A stretch of 64,000 nt of DNA, taken from positions 365,325 through 429,324 of the forward strand of contig CAJJAG010000004.1 in NCBI GenBank assembly GCA_905182135.1, read 5' to 3'. Position numbers and translations under genes: made by a program. The number at the start of each line of letters is the position of its first letter. Positions within the stretch are counted from its first letter, which is position 1. The notes beneath the pieces are model-generated. The model made no database searches. It was not told where the DNA came from and was given only the letters and a program-made list of their open reading frames with translations. The stretch is from an uncultured Acidimicrobiaceae bacterium. Its GTDB lineage: Bacteria; Actinomycetota; Acidimicrobiia; Acidimicrobiales; UBA10347. Below, piece by piece: positions 16,935 through 25,455 of this stretch.

Positions 16935-17966
16935 CTAACGACGTCGTTCAACACGGACCGCGGGACAGCACGTAGCGCTGCACTGAGTGGGCACCAGACC
17001 CAGAGCTCCAAGTGACACGGGAACTGCTCCACTGACCTGCTCCTGCACTAATTCAACGACCATGTCGACGAAGCGTTGATCGCTACCCGACGTCCCAACC
17101 CGGGTAAACCCGAGGCCAGCTGCATGGGCAGCGGCCGCCGCGTCGATATCTAGGTCCTGCAGGACTTCCATATGGTCGGAGATGAAGCCAATCGGCACGA
17201 CCACAATCTGGTCGATGTCGGAACGGTTCACCGACGAGATCGATTCGCAAATGTCGGGCTCGAGCCATGGCATCGTTGGCGGACCGCTGCGGCTCTGCCA
17301 CACAACCGACCAGGCCGGCATCTCCAGTTGTGCTGAACTAACCCGCTGGGCCACAAGACCAGCGGCGTTGGTGATCTGCTCTTCATAGTCACAGGTTGCG
17401 GCCGATGCTGACGGAATGCTGTGCGCGGTGAAGAACACGTGGGTTCGAGCCGGATCTAGCCCCAGAACTGCGTTAGATACGCCCGTTACGAGTGGATCGA
17501 TGAAACCCGGATGGTTGAAAAACACGCGCAGCTTGTCGATCGTCGGCCCCGCTTCGCCGAGAAGCCCAACAGCCGACGCGATGTTCTCTCGGTACTGACG
17601 GCAACCGCTATAGGAACTGTAAGCCGAAGTCACGAACGCAACCGCATGCTTAACGCCATCTGCGTGCATCTTCGCCACGGTGTCATCAAGGAATGGAGCA
17701 GAGTTTCGGTTTCCCCAGTACAGCGGGAGTTCAACACCGGCTTGTTCGAATGCCGTCGAGAGGTCGGCTAACAACGTGCGGCAGAGCCCGTTGATAGGGC
17801 TCACTCCCCCCTGATCGAAGTAGTGCTTGCCAACAAGTTCGAGTCGCTCGCGCGGAATTCCTCGGCCGGCAGTCACCCGTTCGAGAAAAGGAATCACTTC
17901 GTCGGGTGCTTCGGGTCCGCCGAAACTCACCAGCAGAAACGCATCGGGTGGGTTAGCTGTGGTCAT
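16935..17966 (-). CDS. hemH: Ferrochelatase (coproporphyrin ferrochelatase type)
   Basis: 343 aa. Inserts Fe2+ into a porphyrin; in Actinobacteria the substrate is coproporphyrin III (CpfC). It has VSFGGPEAPDEV, YWGNRNSAPFLDD, AYSSYSGCRQY, TAHSIP with the catalytic histidine, WQSRSGPP and PIGFISDHMEVLQDLD. The tail QCSATCC plus an upstream Cys matches the C-terminal [2Fe-2S] ligands of actinobacterial enzymes. The ATG at 17966 overlaps the nei stop (ATGA) and has a Shine-Dalgarno AAGGGGA 7 bases upstream, so the gene is read from the nei transcript. Confidence 0.95.
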   Translation of the reverse strand: MTTANPPDAFLLVSFGGPEAPDEVIPFLERVTAGRGIPRERLELVGKHYFDQGGVSPINGLCRTLLADLSTAFEQAGVELPLYWGNRNSAPFLDDTVAKMHADGVKHAVAFVTSAYSSYSGCRQYRENIASAVGLLGEAGPTIDKLRVFFNHPGFIDPLVTGVSNAVLGLDPARTHVFFTAHSIPSASAATCDYEEQITNAAGLVAQRVSSAQLEMPAWSVVWQSRSGPPTMPWLEPDICESISSVNRSDIDQIVVVPIGFISDHMEVLQDLDIDAAAAAHAAGLGFTRVGTSGSDQRFVDMVVELVQEQVSGAVPVSLGALGLVPTQCSATCCPAVRVERRR

Positions 17967-18820
17967 ACTGTGGTCCCCTTCTTTACAGCAGCCTTCTTCG
18001 CAGCAGTCGTTGCGCCGGTCTGTTGACAAACAGGACAGCGCCACATCTTCCGTGCCGCCACCTCAAGCAACTCGATGGGAGTGTCGCATACTCGGCACGG
18101 CTGTTCTTCTCTTTTGTATGTGTACAACCGCTCACCCGCAGGTATCGAGCCTGGCGTCTTGTAGGCGCCGAGTTTCGGGTCAACCGTGACGATTCGGTCC
18201 AGCTTCTCTCCAAGCCGCAGTTGTTTGGCAGCCAGGTCCCAAAGAAAACGTAGCTCGGACTCGTCCAACGAGTTCGCTGGCGTCTGAGGGTCGATACCAC
18301 AGATGAACAACAACTCAGCCCGGTAGACGTTGCCGATCCCAGCGATGATCTTTTGGTCAAGCAACGCAGCGCCAATAGCGATCCGGCGTCGCTTCATCGC
18401 AGCCACAAATGTGTCAACCTGCGGCACGGCCCCAGGTATGTCGGGGCGCAACGGGTCAGGCCCAATTGATGCAGCAACCTTGTCGACTAGGTCGGGGTTT
18501 CCAAGATCACAAACCATCGGCCCGCGAAGGTCCCAATTCACATCATTGGTCGCCAGGCGAAGTCGGACCGCTCCGACTGGGTCACCCTTGGCCTTTCGGA
18601 ACTTTCCAATCAGTCCCAAGTGAACATGCAGAACATCACTTGCGGCGAAGTGCCCGACAAGGTGCTTGCCAAAGGCCTCGAAGCCGTCACATACCTGGCC
18701 ATCGAGTTTGCTCGCTCCAGCATCGAATCGACCCTGCGGCGACGACGCCTGAATCTGGCTTCCCTCGAACGCTAGGTTCAGATCCCGCGCGAGTCGGTGA
18801 ATCGTGTGGCCCTCAGGCAC
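17963..18820 (-). CDS. nei: Fpg/Nei-family DNA glycosylase (endonuclease VIII-like)
   Basis: 285 aa bifunctional base-excision repair glycosylase/AP lyase. It begins with GTG then PEGHTIHR: the Pro-Glu catalytic pair follows the initiator. The H2TH block is GIGNVYRAELLFICGIDP. The C-terminal zinc finger has CRVC...CPVC near residues 243-271. PEGHTIHR is typical of actinobacterial Nei rather than MutM. The last 13 residues are a Lys/Ala tail. The start lies inside the 3' end of the decayed B12-binding regulator, and the gene is followed by hemH. Confidence 0.93.
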   Translation of the reverse strand: MPEGHTIHRLARDLNLAFEGSQIQASSPQGRFDAGASKLDGQVCDGFEAFGKHLVGHFAASDVLHVHLGLIGKFRKAKGDPVGAVRLRLATNDVNWDLRGPMVCDLGNPDLVDKVAASIGPDPLRPDIPGAVPQVDTFVAAMKRRRIAIGAALLDQKIIAGIGNVYRAELLFICGIDPQTPANSLDESELRFLWDLAAKQLRLGEKLDRIVTVDPKLGAYKTPGSIPAGERLYTYKREEQPCRVCDTPIELLEVAARKMWRCPVCQQTGATTAAKKAAVKKGTTV

Positions 18821-19719
18821 CGAAGTCGCCCATCAGACTGTGAACTTTCAGACAGCGACACGTCGGAGGCTGTGTCCAAGGCCGCTTGTTCAAAGGCATC
18901 ACACGCGTGTCCTGCATCTTGCGAGACGGTATCGACCACCTGCTCGAAACCGACACGCCTTGCAGCAGCAGCGGGTGCGCCGACCACGAGACAGGCCTTG
19001 GGCAGCGCAGCTCTGATTTCGCTCGCCTGAGCAAGTGCCTGTGGAATCAGAGCATCGAGCGCAACACCCGCGCCGACCCCAACCAGGTCATCACAACTCT
19101 GCGCCACAGAAACAAAGGAATCGGTGGGCGTATTCGCGCCCAGATCGATGACGGGAAATCGACGATCGCTAAGCAGGTCCGACAACAATGCACTCGGCAA
19201 CGCATGAGGGTCACCTGCAAAGACACCAAGCACAATCGTGCCCTGCCCGTGCTCCGCCACCGGCCGCTGTGTCGAAACTAAGGTCCGAGCTGCCCCAGTA
19301 GCCGATACGTGGTCGAAGTCGCACGGTGCTCGTCGGCAACGTCGAGGCCGCCGTTTCTCCATCTTTCACCGACCTGAACACGAGCCACTTGCAGCAACTG
19401 GCTGTGTACATCTCATGGTCTAGCGCCACTGCTGAGCGCGTCGGTAACGATGTCCCAACAACCAGCGGTGTCCCCGGCCACAAGACAATCGGTGAACGGC
19501 CCGGCCACGAACTGACGCGGGCCGCTGCCCGATTCATGGCGGCGTCCCGCGTCAGTTCCTTCAGCGACTACGGCGGCCAGATCTTCGGCCTTCACCCACT
19601 ATTTCCCAGCTCGCTTCTCGGCAAGCATTCGACCGGTTCGCACGTCACGGTGCGCCGTCATGTAGGCACGTTGAGCTGCTCGGCAGCATCGGCCAACGTG
19701 ACTGGCGAGGACCTGTTTT
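18778..19719 (-). pseudogene. Decayed HTH/B12-binding (CarH/LitR-like) transcriptional regulator
   Basis: Pieces of one regulator follow each other on the minus strand in shifting frames. First is the helix-turn-helix part VTLADAAEQLNV, then after a 1-base shift at about 19663 YMTAHRDVRTGRMLAEKRAGK, a TAG, WVKAEDLAAVVAE, FTDCLVAGDTAGCWDIVTDA, a TGA, then VGERWRNGGLDVADEHRATS (the B12 cap helices, WRNGG...DVADEH). A second frame change near 19280 leads to TIVLGVFAGDPHALP, where the histidine is the cobalt ligand position, and LGANTPTDSF. Two stop codons and two frameshifts mean no intact protein is made. Intact relatives are light- or B12-responsive repressors. The 3' end overlaps the nei start. 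Confidence 0.8.
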
Positions 19720-19837
19720 GAGTTTTAGATATCGACCTCAGGATGCCGACTCAGGGTTCGATCGATGTGTCATTCGGGCGCTAAACAATGGTGATGGTTG
19801 ATAGTGATGCATCGGCAAGTGGAACGACCTCCAGACC

Positions 19838-19861
19838 GACTCCACTCCACTCCACTCCACT
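19838..19861. repeat. Pentanucleotide tandem repeat (ACTCC)n
   Basis: Nearly five copies of ACTCC in a gene-free stretch. The rest of 19720-20102 has no recognisable gene; it becomes AT-rich at 19998-20060 (for example CTAAATTTATAATTTG), which may be promoter or UP-like sequence for the gene at 20103. Confidence 0.85.
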
Positions 19862-20102
19862 CTTATTCTGGCGCTCGCCGTCCCTATGACGCCCATTACG
19901 CACTGCGCCAGCCACAGCGCTGCACTGCCGGTCAGGCGGCTGATCAGCCGAGACAGCGATCAGTTCGAACGACGCTTGCGAACTCACCACATCTAGCGTC
20001 AGATTTTATTCAAGCACTAAATTTATAATTTGAAAAGACCAAACAAGAAACTGCTACCTAACCCTTTCGAAACGGCGCGATCTCCTGCGATACTTAGCAG
20101 CT

Positions 20103-20993
20103 ATGCGGAGTAGGAAAACTATCGCGCTCGCGATAACTCTGACGGTGGTGGCTTCCACCTTGGTCTGTGCTGTGCAGGCCGCCCGTCCGGCCGGCGCCCA
20201 ATTGCAGACCACCGTTGATGACCCAGCACTCTTTGACTTAGAGCTCGCCCAAGCAGAACTCGACTCACTCCATCTCGAAGCTGATGGTCTGCGCACTGAA
20301 CTCGCCAATGTTCTGGGCGCTATCGACGGTCTAATCATTGAACGCGACTTCATCGAGCTCAACGACCGAGCACGCAACGACGTCATGCAAAAATCGCGGA
20401 CCCAAGCTCGCAATATGGCGATCAACGCGTACATCGGTATCGGTCCACCATTGTCCGGCCTCATCGTCTTCGATGCCGAATCGGCAAACGACCTGAGCTT
20501 CCGCAATGGATTGTTGCGCCATCAGGCCGAGCGGCTACAGCAAGCTGCCCAGACGTATTCGCTGCTCGCTGGCGAAACCAACGCCAATGTGCTTGGACTC
20601 AGCAACTCGATCAACGACGAAATTCGTATTGCCGAAGCCCTGAACCGTGCTCTGGCTCGCCCCATCGAACAGATCCCCTATGCCAATTGGGTCATCAAAA
20701 TCGCCGAGATCAACCGCCTTGGCGACGATTCGTTCGTGGAAAGCGGCCGGGGCGAACCAACCCCCGAAGAATGGCGCAAGCTTCGCTTCTGCGAATCGAC
20801 CGAGACCTACAACATCGATACCGGCAATACCTTCTACGGTGCCTATCAGTTCACCTGGGAGACATGGGGCACCGTGGGTGGCGACGACAACCCGGCTCAC
20901 TCGCCCCCAGCAGAACAAGATGCGCGGGCTCGGTTGCTCTACGCCCGTCGCGGTTCGCAGCCCTGGCCGGTCTGCGGGCGGTTCCTTCCCTAA
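20103..20993 (+). CDS. Secreted Rpf-like (resuscitation-promoting factor domain) transglycosylase
   Basis: 296 aa. Residues 1-33 are a signal peptide ending about AQA/GAQ. A helical coiled-coil region spans about 45-185. The C-terminal 75 residues are a transglycosylase-like Rpf domain: WRKLRFCES with the catalytic glutamate, NTGNTFYGAYQFTWETW, and a second Cys near the end (WPVCGRF) that could pair with CES. It should cleave peptidoglycan outside the cell, affecting growth or resuscitation. The coiled-coil plus Rpf arrangement resembles NlpC/RipA-type hydrolases with a swapped catalytic domain. TACTTA, 6 bases before ATG, is an imperfect leaderless hexamer. Confidence 0.88.
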   Translation: MRSRKTIALAITLTVVASTLVCAVQAARPAGAQLQTTVDDPALFDLELAQAELDSLHLEADGLRTELANVLGAIDGLIIERDFIELNDRARNDVMQKSRTQARNMAINAYIGIGPPLSGLIVFDAESANDLSFRNGLLRHQAERLQQAAQTYSLLAGETNANVLGLSNSINDEIRIAEALNRALARPIEQIPYANWVIKIAEINRLGDDSFVESGRGEPTPEEWRKLRFCESTETYNIDTGNTFYGAYQFTWETWGTVGGDDNPAHSPPAEQDARARLLYARRGSQPWPVCGRFLP

Positions 20994-21117
20994 CCCTATT
21001 CAAAACTCCCCCTGACCCTATTCCAGGCCTAAAGAACCGGAATCTGGGTCACGCGTCGGTCGTAACGACGATGAAGAACGCGTCAGCGGGTCGACAGCTT
21101 GACCTCATACCTAGCAA

Positions 21118-21143
21118 AGCGATCTAGCGGAGCGATCTAGCGG
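21118..21143. repeat. 13-bp tandem duplication AGCGATCTAGCGG
   Basis: Two perfect adjacent copies in the 309-base gap between the Rpf-like gene and the membrane protein gene. The gap also contains an 8-bp inverted repeat (next entry) and no gene. Confidence 0.8.
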
Positions 21144-21186
21144 GTCGTGGTTGTGCAAAACGAGCACCGATGAGACGCCCGAGAGG

Positions 21187-21210
21187 CCGAACGTTGCCCA
21201 ACACGTTCGG
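21187..21210. promoter_or_regulatory. Inverted repeat CCGAACGT...ACGTTCGG
   Basis: Perfect 8-bp arms with an 8-base spacer, about 80 bases upstream of the putative promoter of the gene at 21303. There is no T-run, so an operator is at least as likely as a terminator. Confidence 0.35.
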
Positions 21211-21289
21211 AGCGACCACTCCTGCCGAGCGATCATTACAGGAACACTTACTCCAGCCAGGCGTGACCTGATCTCGGCCACACAGCGAA

Positions 21290-21295
21290 TAAGCT
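21290..21295 (+). promoter_or_regulatory. -10 hexamer TAAGCT, leaderless type
   Basis: TAAGCT ends 7 bases before ATG 21303. Confidence 0.5.
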
Positions 21296-21302
21296 CGGCT
21301 CG

Positions 21303-23315
21303 ATGACTGTTGCCATGGTGCTGATCTTCACCACCTGCATTACGGCTGGAATAGGGTTCACATTCCATACCGGCCTCGTCATGAAGACCGAAGAAAGATT
21401 CTTCGCTGGATGGGTGCTGGGCATCGTTGCCTTCACACTCAGCGGGCTCGTGTGCACACGCCTCTTCAGCTTCTCCGGCGCTGCGGTCACGATCGCCGCC
21501 TTAGTCGTCCTAACGGCCTCGATCCCCGGTTGGCGACTGGGCGCTGCACAAGGCCACGGCGAGATCAAAGACCTGCGCCACCGACTCGCCGAACCACTAG
21601 GCAGCGGCAAGAACCCAATACTGCTCGCGGCTCTACTCATTCCTGTGTGGGTACTAATCGGCCGCATGTTCTATTTCGCCTACCAAACTGGGACTGATGG
21701 CGGGATCCAGGTCGGCCACTTAGCATCGTTCTCCGACTGGCAGGCACACCTGACCTATACAGCCTCGTTCGCCTTCGCCGACAACACAGCGCTCAACCTG
21801 CCACTCGCTGCCGGCAATAACATCGGCTACCACGCAGGCATCAACTATTTCGCTGCCCTGCTCATCCCTGCCGGGGCCACACTTCCCGGTGCGTTGCAGG
21901 TCTCCGGGGCGTTCACTCTTATGGCGTTTCCGGGTGTGATGTACAGCGTGGGCATGCGGGTCTTCAACCGCCAAGCCGTTGCCCTGCTCGGCACCGCGCT
22001 ATTCCTCTTCTTCGGCGGCTGGGGTTTCATCGAGTTCTTTCGCGACCTCAGCGACCGTGGCACCGACGCATTGAGCAGCCTGCCCCGTACCTACACGCGG
22101 CTCCCCGACATCCCAGATCTCGACGCACAAACCTGGTGGAACACGAACCCGATCGTGTTAGAGAATCCGATCGTGGGCCACTTCTTCCCCCAGCGGCCAA
22201 CAATGATCGGCTTCCCAATCGTGCTGCTGGTGTTCGGATGGTTGTGGACAGCATGGTCCGATATCGAGAACCACGGAGCGAACCGCAACCGCACGATTCT
22301 GTTCTGCGGTGTCTTGGTCGGACTGACCCCATTCTTCAATCTGTTTGCGTTCGGCGTACCTGTGGCCTTCGTTGGACTGTGGTGGATCGGCACTCGCTTC
22401 CGCACCGAATGGTTGTACTTCCTGGTCCCTGCAACGGCGCTTGCACTTCCTGTTGTGGCATTCTTGCAACCCCCGTCGAGTGCACTCGAGTACCCCTACG
22501 ACTGGGTCGAGCACATCCGGAACCCCGGCGGCCTCCCCGAAAACCTCGGTACAGCCAGCCGAGTTGGCCATTGGATCACCTTCTGGTTCCGCAACCTTGG
22601 GTTCTTCTTACCGTTACTCGTGGCTGCTCAATTAACTCGTGGGGTCTTACCAAAAAGGTTGACCGTTGCACTGGCGCCGGTGTGGCTCTTCTTCTTTGTA
22701 CCCAATGGCATCAAGCCACACCCGTGGAACGGCAACAACACGCACTACTTTATCTTCGTACTTCTCCTCGGTGCGTTGCCTATCGCTGCGCTGCTTGTGC
22801 ATACAGTCCGCAAGATGCCCATCAGCCTGCTCGCGATCGTGCCCTTGTGTTTCACGTTGATGGCAAGCGGGTTCATCGATGTGCTGGCCACAAACGATCA
22901 AGCCACATCGCCATGGCCGCTCACTGCCATGGATAGTGCTGCTGTTGCTGTTGGCAAGTGGGCTCGCACGACCGAGACCGATGCAGTATTTGTCATTGAA
23001 CTCGGATGGGCCCCAGGACAGGCGTCGCCACACCAGCATCCGGTGCCAGCTCTGAGCGGCCGCCAGGTGCTCGTCGGCAACGACGGCTGGGTATTCGACC
23101 TGGGCATCGAAGATTGGGCGGTCCGCAAGGACCATTCCCGAATCATTCTCGAAGCGGGCACTGGGTATCAGGAGTTGATTGACACCTACGATGTCGACTA
23201 CCTAGTCATCGGGCCAAACACCCGCACCCCTAACTGGGATCCAAACATTGCGTTCTGGGAAGAGGCAGCAGATGTCGTCTATCGACATGCCGGCTGGACT
23301 GTCTACGAAGTCTGA
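21303..23315 (+). CDS. Large polytopic membrane protein, probable GT-C-like glycosyltransferase or polymer protein
   Basis: 670 aa with about 12-14 hydrophobic segments. The first large extracytoplasmic loop holds DGGIQVGHLASFSDWQAHL and GYHAGINYFAALLIP, placed like the acidic first loop of GT-C enzymes (the Asp is in DWQAHL). A long loop with HFFPQRPTMIGFP follows. The C-terminal ~130 residues are soluble, with YDVDYLVIGP, a closing domain also found on the neighbours' C-termini. No named family is certain. It overlaps the start of the Agl23-like gene and is probably co-transcribed with it, suggesting a joint role in envelope glycan or lipid-linked sugar transfer. Confidence 0.75.
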   Translation: MTVAMVLIFTTCITAGIGFTFHTGLVMKTEERFFAGWVLGIVAFTLSGLVCTRLFSFSGAAVTIAALVVLTASIPGWRLGAAQGHGEIKDLRHRLAEPLGSGKNPILLAALLIPVWVLIGRMFYFAYQTGTDGGIQVGHLASFSDWQAHLTYTASFAFADNTALNLPLAAGNNIGYHAGINYFAALLIPAGATLPGALQVSGAFTLMAFPGVMYSVGMRVFNRQAVALLGTALFLFFGGWGFIEFFRDLSDRGTDALSSLPRTYTRLPDIPDLDAQTWWNTNPIVLENPIVGHFFPQRPTMIGFPIVLLVFGWLWTAWSDIENHGANRNRTILFCGVLVGLTPFFNLFAFGVPVAFVGLWWIGTRFRTEWLYFLVPATALALPVVAFLQPPSSALEYPYDWVEHIRNPGGLPENLGTASRVGHWITFWFRNLGFFLPLLVAAQLTRGVLPKRLTVALAPVWLFFFVPNGIKPHPWNGNNTHYFIFVLLLGALPIAALLVHTVRKMPISLLAIVPLCFTLMASGFIDVLATNDQATSPWPLTAMDSAAVAVGKWARTTETDAVFVIELGWAPGQASPHQHPVPALSGRQVLVGNDGWVFDLGIEDWAVRKDHSRIILEAGTGYQELIDTYDVDYLVIGPNTRTPNWDPNIAFWEEAADVVYRHAGWTVYEV

Positions 23316-25455
23316 AGCCGCGACAACCGAAGCCAACATAAATGATGACCGGTTAGTGGTCGGTGGCTTCCGCGTGCCTCGAATCAGCACCATCGTGGTG
23401 TTACTCGTGGCGCTAGCCCTTGCGCTGCGGCTGTGGGAGCTCGGTGAACGCCCGTTACATCATGATGAAAGCCTCGATGCGTGGTGGAGTTGGCGGTTCC
23501 GCAACGGCCTCTACACAGGATACGACCCCGTCTATCACGGCCCGCTGCGATTTTACGTAACGGCTGGTTTCTACCAAGTGTTCGGCGAGACCGATGCGGT
23601 TGCACGCCTCTTCTCGGCCCTCACCGGCACTGCCGTTGTTGGTCTGCCATGGTTCCTGCGACGTGAACTCGGCCGAGCAGGAACGATCGCTGCCGCGGTT
23701 GCGTTAACCATCTCACCGACGATGCTCTACTACTCGCGGTTCGGTCGCGAAGATGCCCAGATGGTCTTCCTAACGCTGCTGGCCATGGTTCTAGGCCTTT
23801 CGTATCTGCGCACACCCCGCATCTCTACAGCCACAGGGCTGGCCTTTACTTTGGCATGCAGTTTCGCCATCAAAGAGTCCACTTATCTCTTCGGCTTGTT
23901 ACTTGCCGTCTTCTTGTTGATCATCTTGGCCGCACAGTTCGATGCCCAGAACCGCGTCGCGCTTGGCACTGAAACTGACCCGACCAAGCTCAACCCAGCG
24001 TTCATCAGCGCAACCCTGCTCTTTGCAAGTACCGGTCTCACCGTTGCAGCAGTCGTTGGACATCTATCCGGCGAGCTGTTCCCGCTGATTGGCTTGTATA
24101 TGGCCGCCCTTGTCTCCTTCGTGTGGGCAACAGCCCTCCCCCACCTTCGGGCTCGCCACGCCGTTCCTGACTATGAATGGCCTCCACTAGTTAAGGCAAT
24201 TGGCGCAATCGGTTTCGGTGGTTGGGCCGTGGCGCTTGGTGTATTCGCCGTCTCATGGCTGCTGTTTTTCACCGTGTGGTTCCGTGAGCCCGGCGATTGG
24301 GCCACCGGCTTCACCAGCGCCATCCAATACTGGGACAGCCAACAAGAAGTCAACCGCGGCGGCCAGCCCTGGTACTACTACTTCTACGCTCTACCCATCT
24401 ACGAATGGCTGTTCGTTGTCCTCGCCGTCATCGGCGTTTGGCGGGGTCTTCGCAAGCCAACAATGATGTCGGTTCTCATGGTCTGGTTCGCCGTCGGCAG
24501 CCTGATTCTTTACAGCTATGCGGGCGAGCGGATGCCATGGCTCATCACCCACCCGTTACTACCTATTCTGCTCCTGGCAGCGCTTGGGGTGCAGCATTTG
24601 TGGCAGCACCGACATAGCGCAGCCATGCCAGCAGTGGCCGTGGCCCTTGGCCTGGCGCTGTTGTTCACGACCGGTACAGCCATTCGAACCAGCTTCCCCA
24701 ATGGCGCCGACAGCCGAGAGATCCTGAGCCAGGCGGGCCAGGCAACCACTCATCTAACGTCAGCGCTTGATCGTCTTGACACGATCGACGGCATTGCGAT
24801 GCGAGAGACCGGCCAGCCGGCACGCGTAGCTATTGGATCAGCGAACGCATGGCCCTACAGCTGGTACTTACGCGATCGAACAAATCTCACCTGGTTCGAC
24901 AGTTGTATGGGGCCGCCGACCGATGGCTCGGCCGACGTAATCATCATCGACCGCTTCCTAACCTGCACCCAAGACAACACCTCGCGAGACATTCAGCCCC
25001 AAGAAGAGTTCCTCGACTACCAATCGACTTTGTTCGCCATGCGCTCATGGTGGGTGCCGACCTACACCGATGCCGGGCCGCTCGGATGGATTCAGTACGC
25101 GCTTGATCGCTCATTGTGGGAACAGAACCCGAATTTCGGATTCGTTGGCGTTGGCGAAGTCGCCGAAGAACTTGATGGTGGAATTGGCGCAACCCTAGAT
25201 CGCCTTAAAGAAGGCGCCGATACCAGTGCCAACGGCTTCATCGGTTTTGCTGGTGCAGATGGTGAGTTGGTCCGTGACCCTGTCGATCCTGACAGGTTTG
25301 TCGAGGCCGACGACGGCCGGGATGGCTGCGGCTCCGTCGACCAATGGTTCCTGGTCCACAACCGATTCGCTTTCAGCGAACGGGTCGTCGACCCTGCCCC
25401 AATCAACGCAATGCTTCCGCTTCGGTGCGCAAGCGACCTGCTCTCGGCCGATTAA
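23272..25455 (+). CDS. Agl23-like (TIGR03663) flippase-associated GT-C membrane protein
   Basis: 727 aa from ATG 23272 (ATG 23287 is an alternative), overlapping the upstream gene by 44 bases. The hallmark PLHHDESLDAWWSWRF lies in the first periplasmic-side loop, with the Asp-Glu pair typical of GT39/PMT-like GT-C enzymes; GYDPVYHGPLRFY and YYSRFGREDAQMVFLTLLA follow. About 11-12 membrane spans lead to a soluble C-terminal domain of about 200 residues. The family is known mainly from Archaea and Chloroflexota near N-glycosylation or polysaccharide genes and would transfer sugars from polyprenyl carriers. It ends 3 bases inside the convergent DUF2298 fusion gene (shared TTAA). Confidence 0.8.
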   Translation: MSSIDMPAGLSTKSEAATTEANINDDRLVVGGFRVPRISTIVVLLVALALALRLWELGERPLHHDESLDAWWSWRFRNGLYTGYDPVYHGPLRFYVTAGFYQVFGETDAVARLFSALTGTAVVGLPWFLRRELGRAGTIAAAVALTISPTMLYYSRFGREDAQMVFLTLLAMVLGLSYLRTPRISTATGLAFTLACSFAIKESTYLFGLLLAVFLLIILAAQFDAQNRVALGTETDPTKLNPAFISATLLFASTGLTVAAVVGHLSGELFPLIGLYMAALVSFVWATALPHLRARHAVPDYEWPPLVKAIGAIGFGGWAVALGVFAVSWLLFFTVWFREPGDWATGFTSAIQYWDSQQEVNRGGQPWYYYFYALPIYEWLFVVLAVIGVWRGLRKPTMMSVLMVWFAVGSLILYSYAGERMPWLITHPLLPILLLAALGVQHLWQHRHSAAMPAVAVALGLALLFTTGTAIRTSFPNGADSREILSQAGQATTHLTSALDRLDTIDGIAMRETGQPARVAIGSANAWPYSWYLRDRTNLTWFDSCMGPPTDGSADVIIIDRFLTCTQDNTSRDIQPQEEFLDYQSTLFAMRSWWVPTYTDAGPLGWIQYALDRSLWEQNPNFGFVGVGEVAEELDGGIGATLDRLKEGADTSANGFIGFAGADGELVRDPVDPDRFVEADDGRDGCGSVDQWFLVHNRFAFSERVVDPAPINAMLPLRCASDLLSAD

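Noticed and set aside
19420..19606. Read-through of TAG and TGA in the B12 regulator as pyrrolysine or selenocysteine
   Set aside because: Two different stops plus two frameshifts occur in the same gene and no recoding element is visible; decay is simpler.
19838..19861. (ACTCC)n array as a CRISPR or regulatory array
   Set aside because: Five-base units with no spacers; simple slippage repeat.
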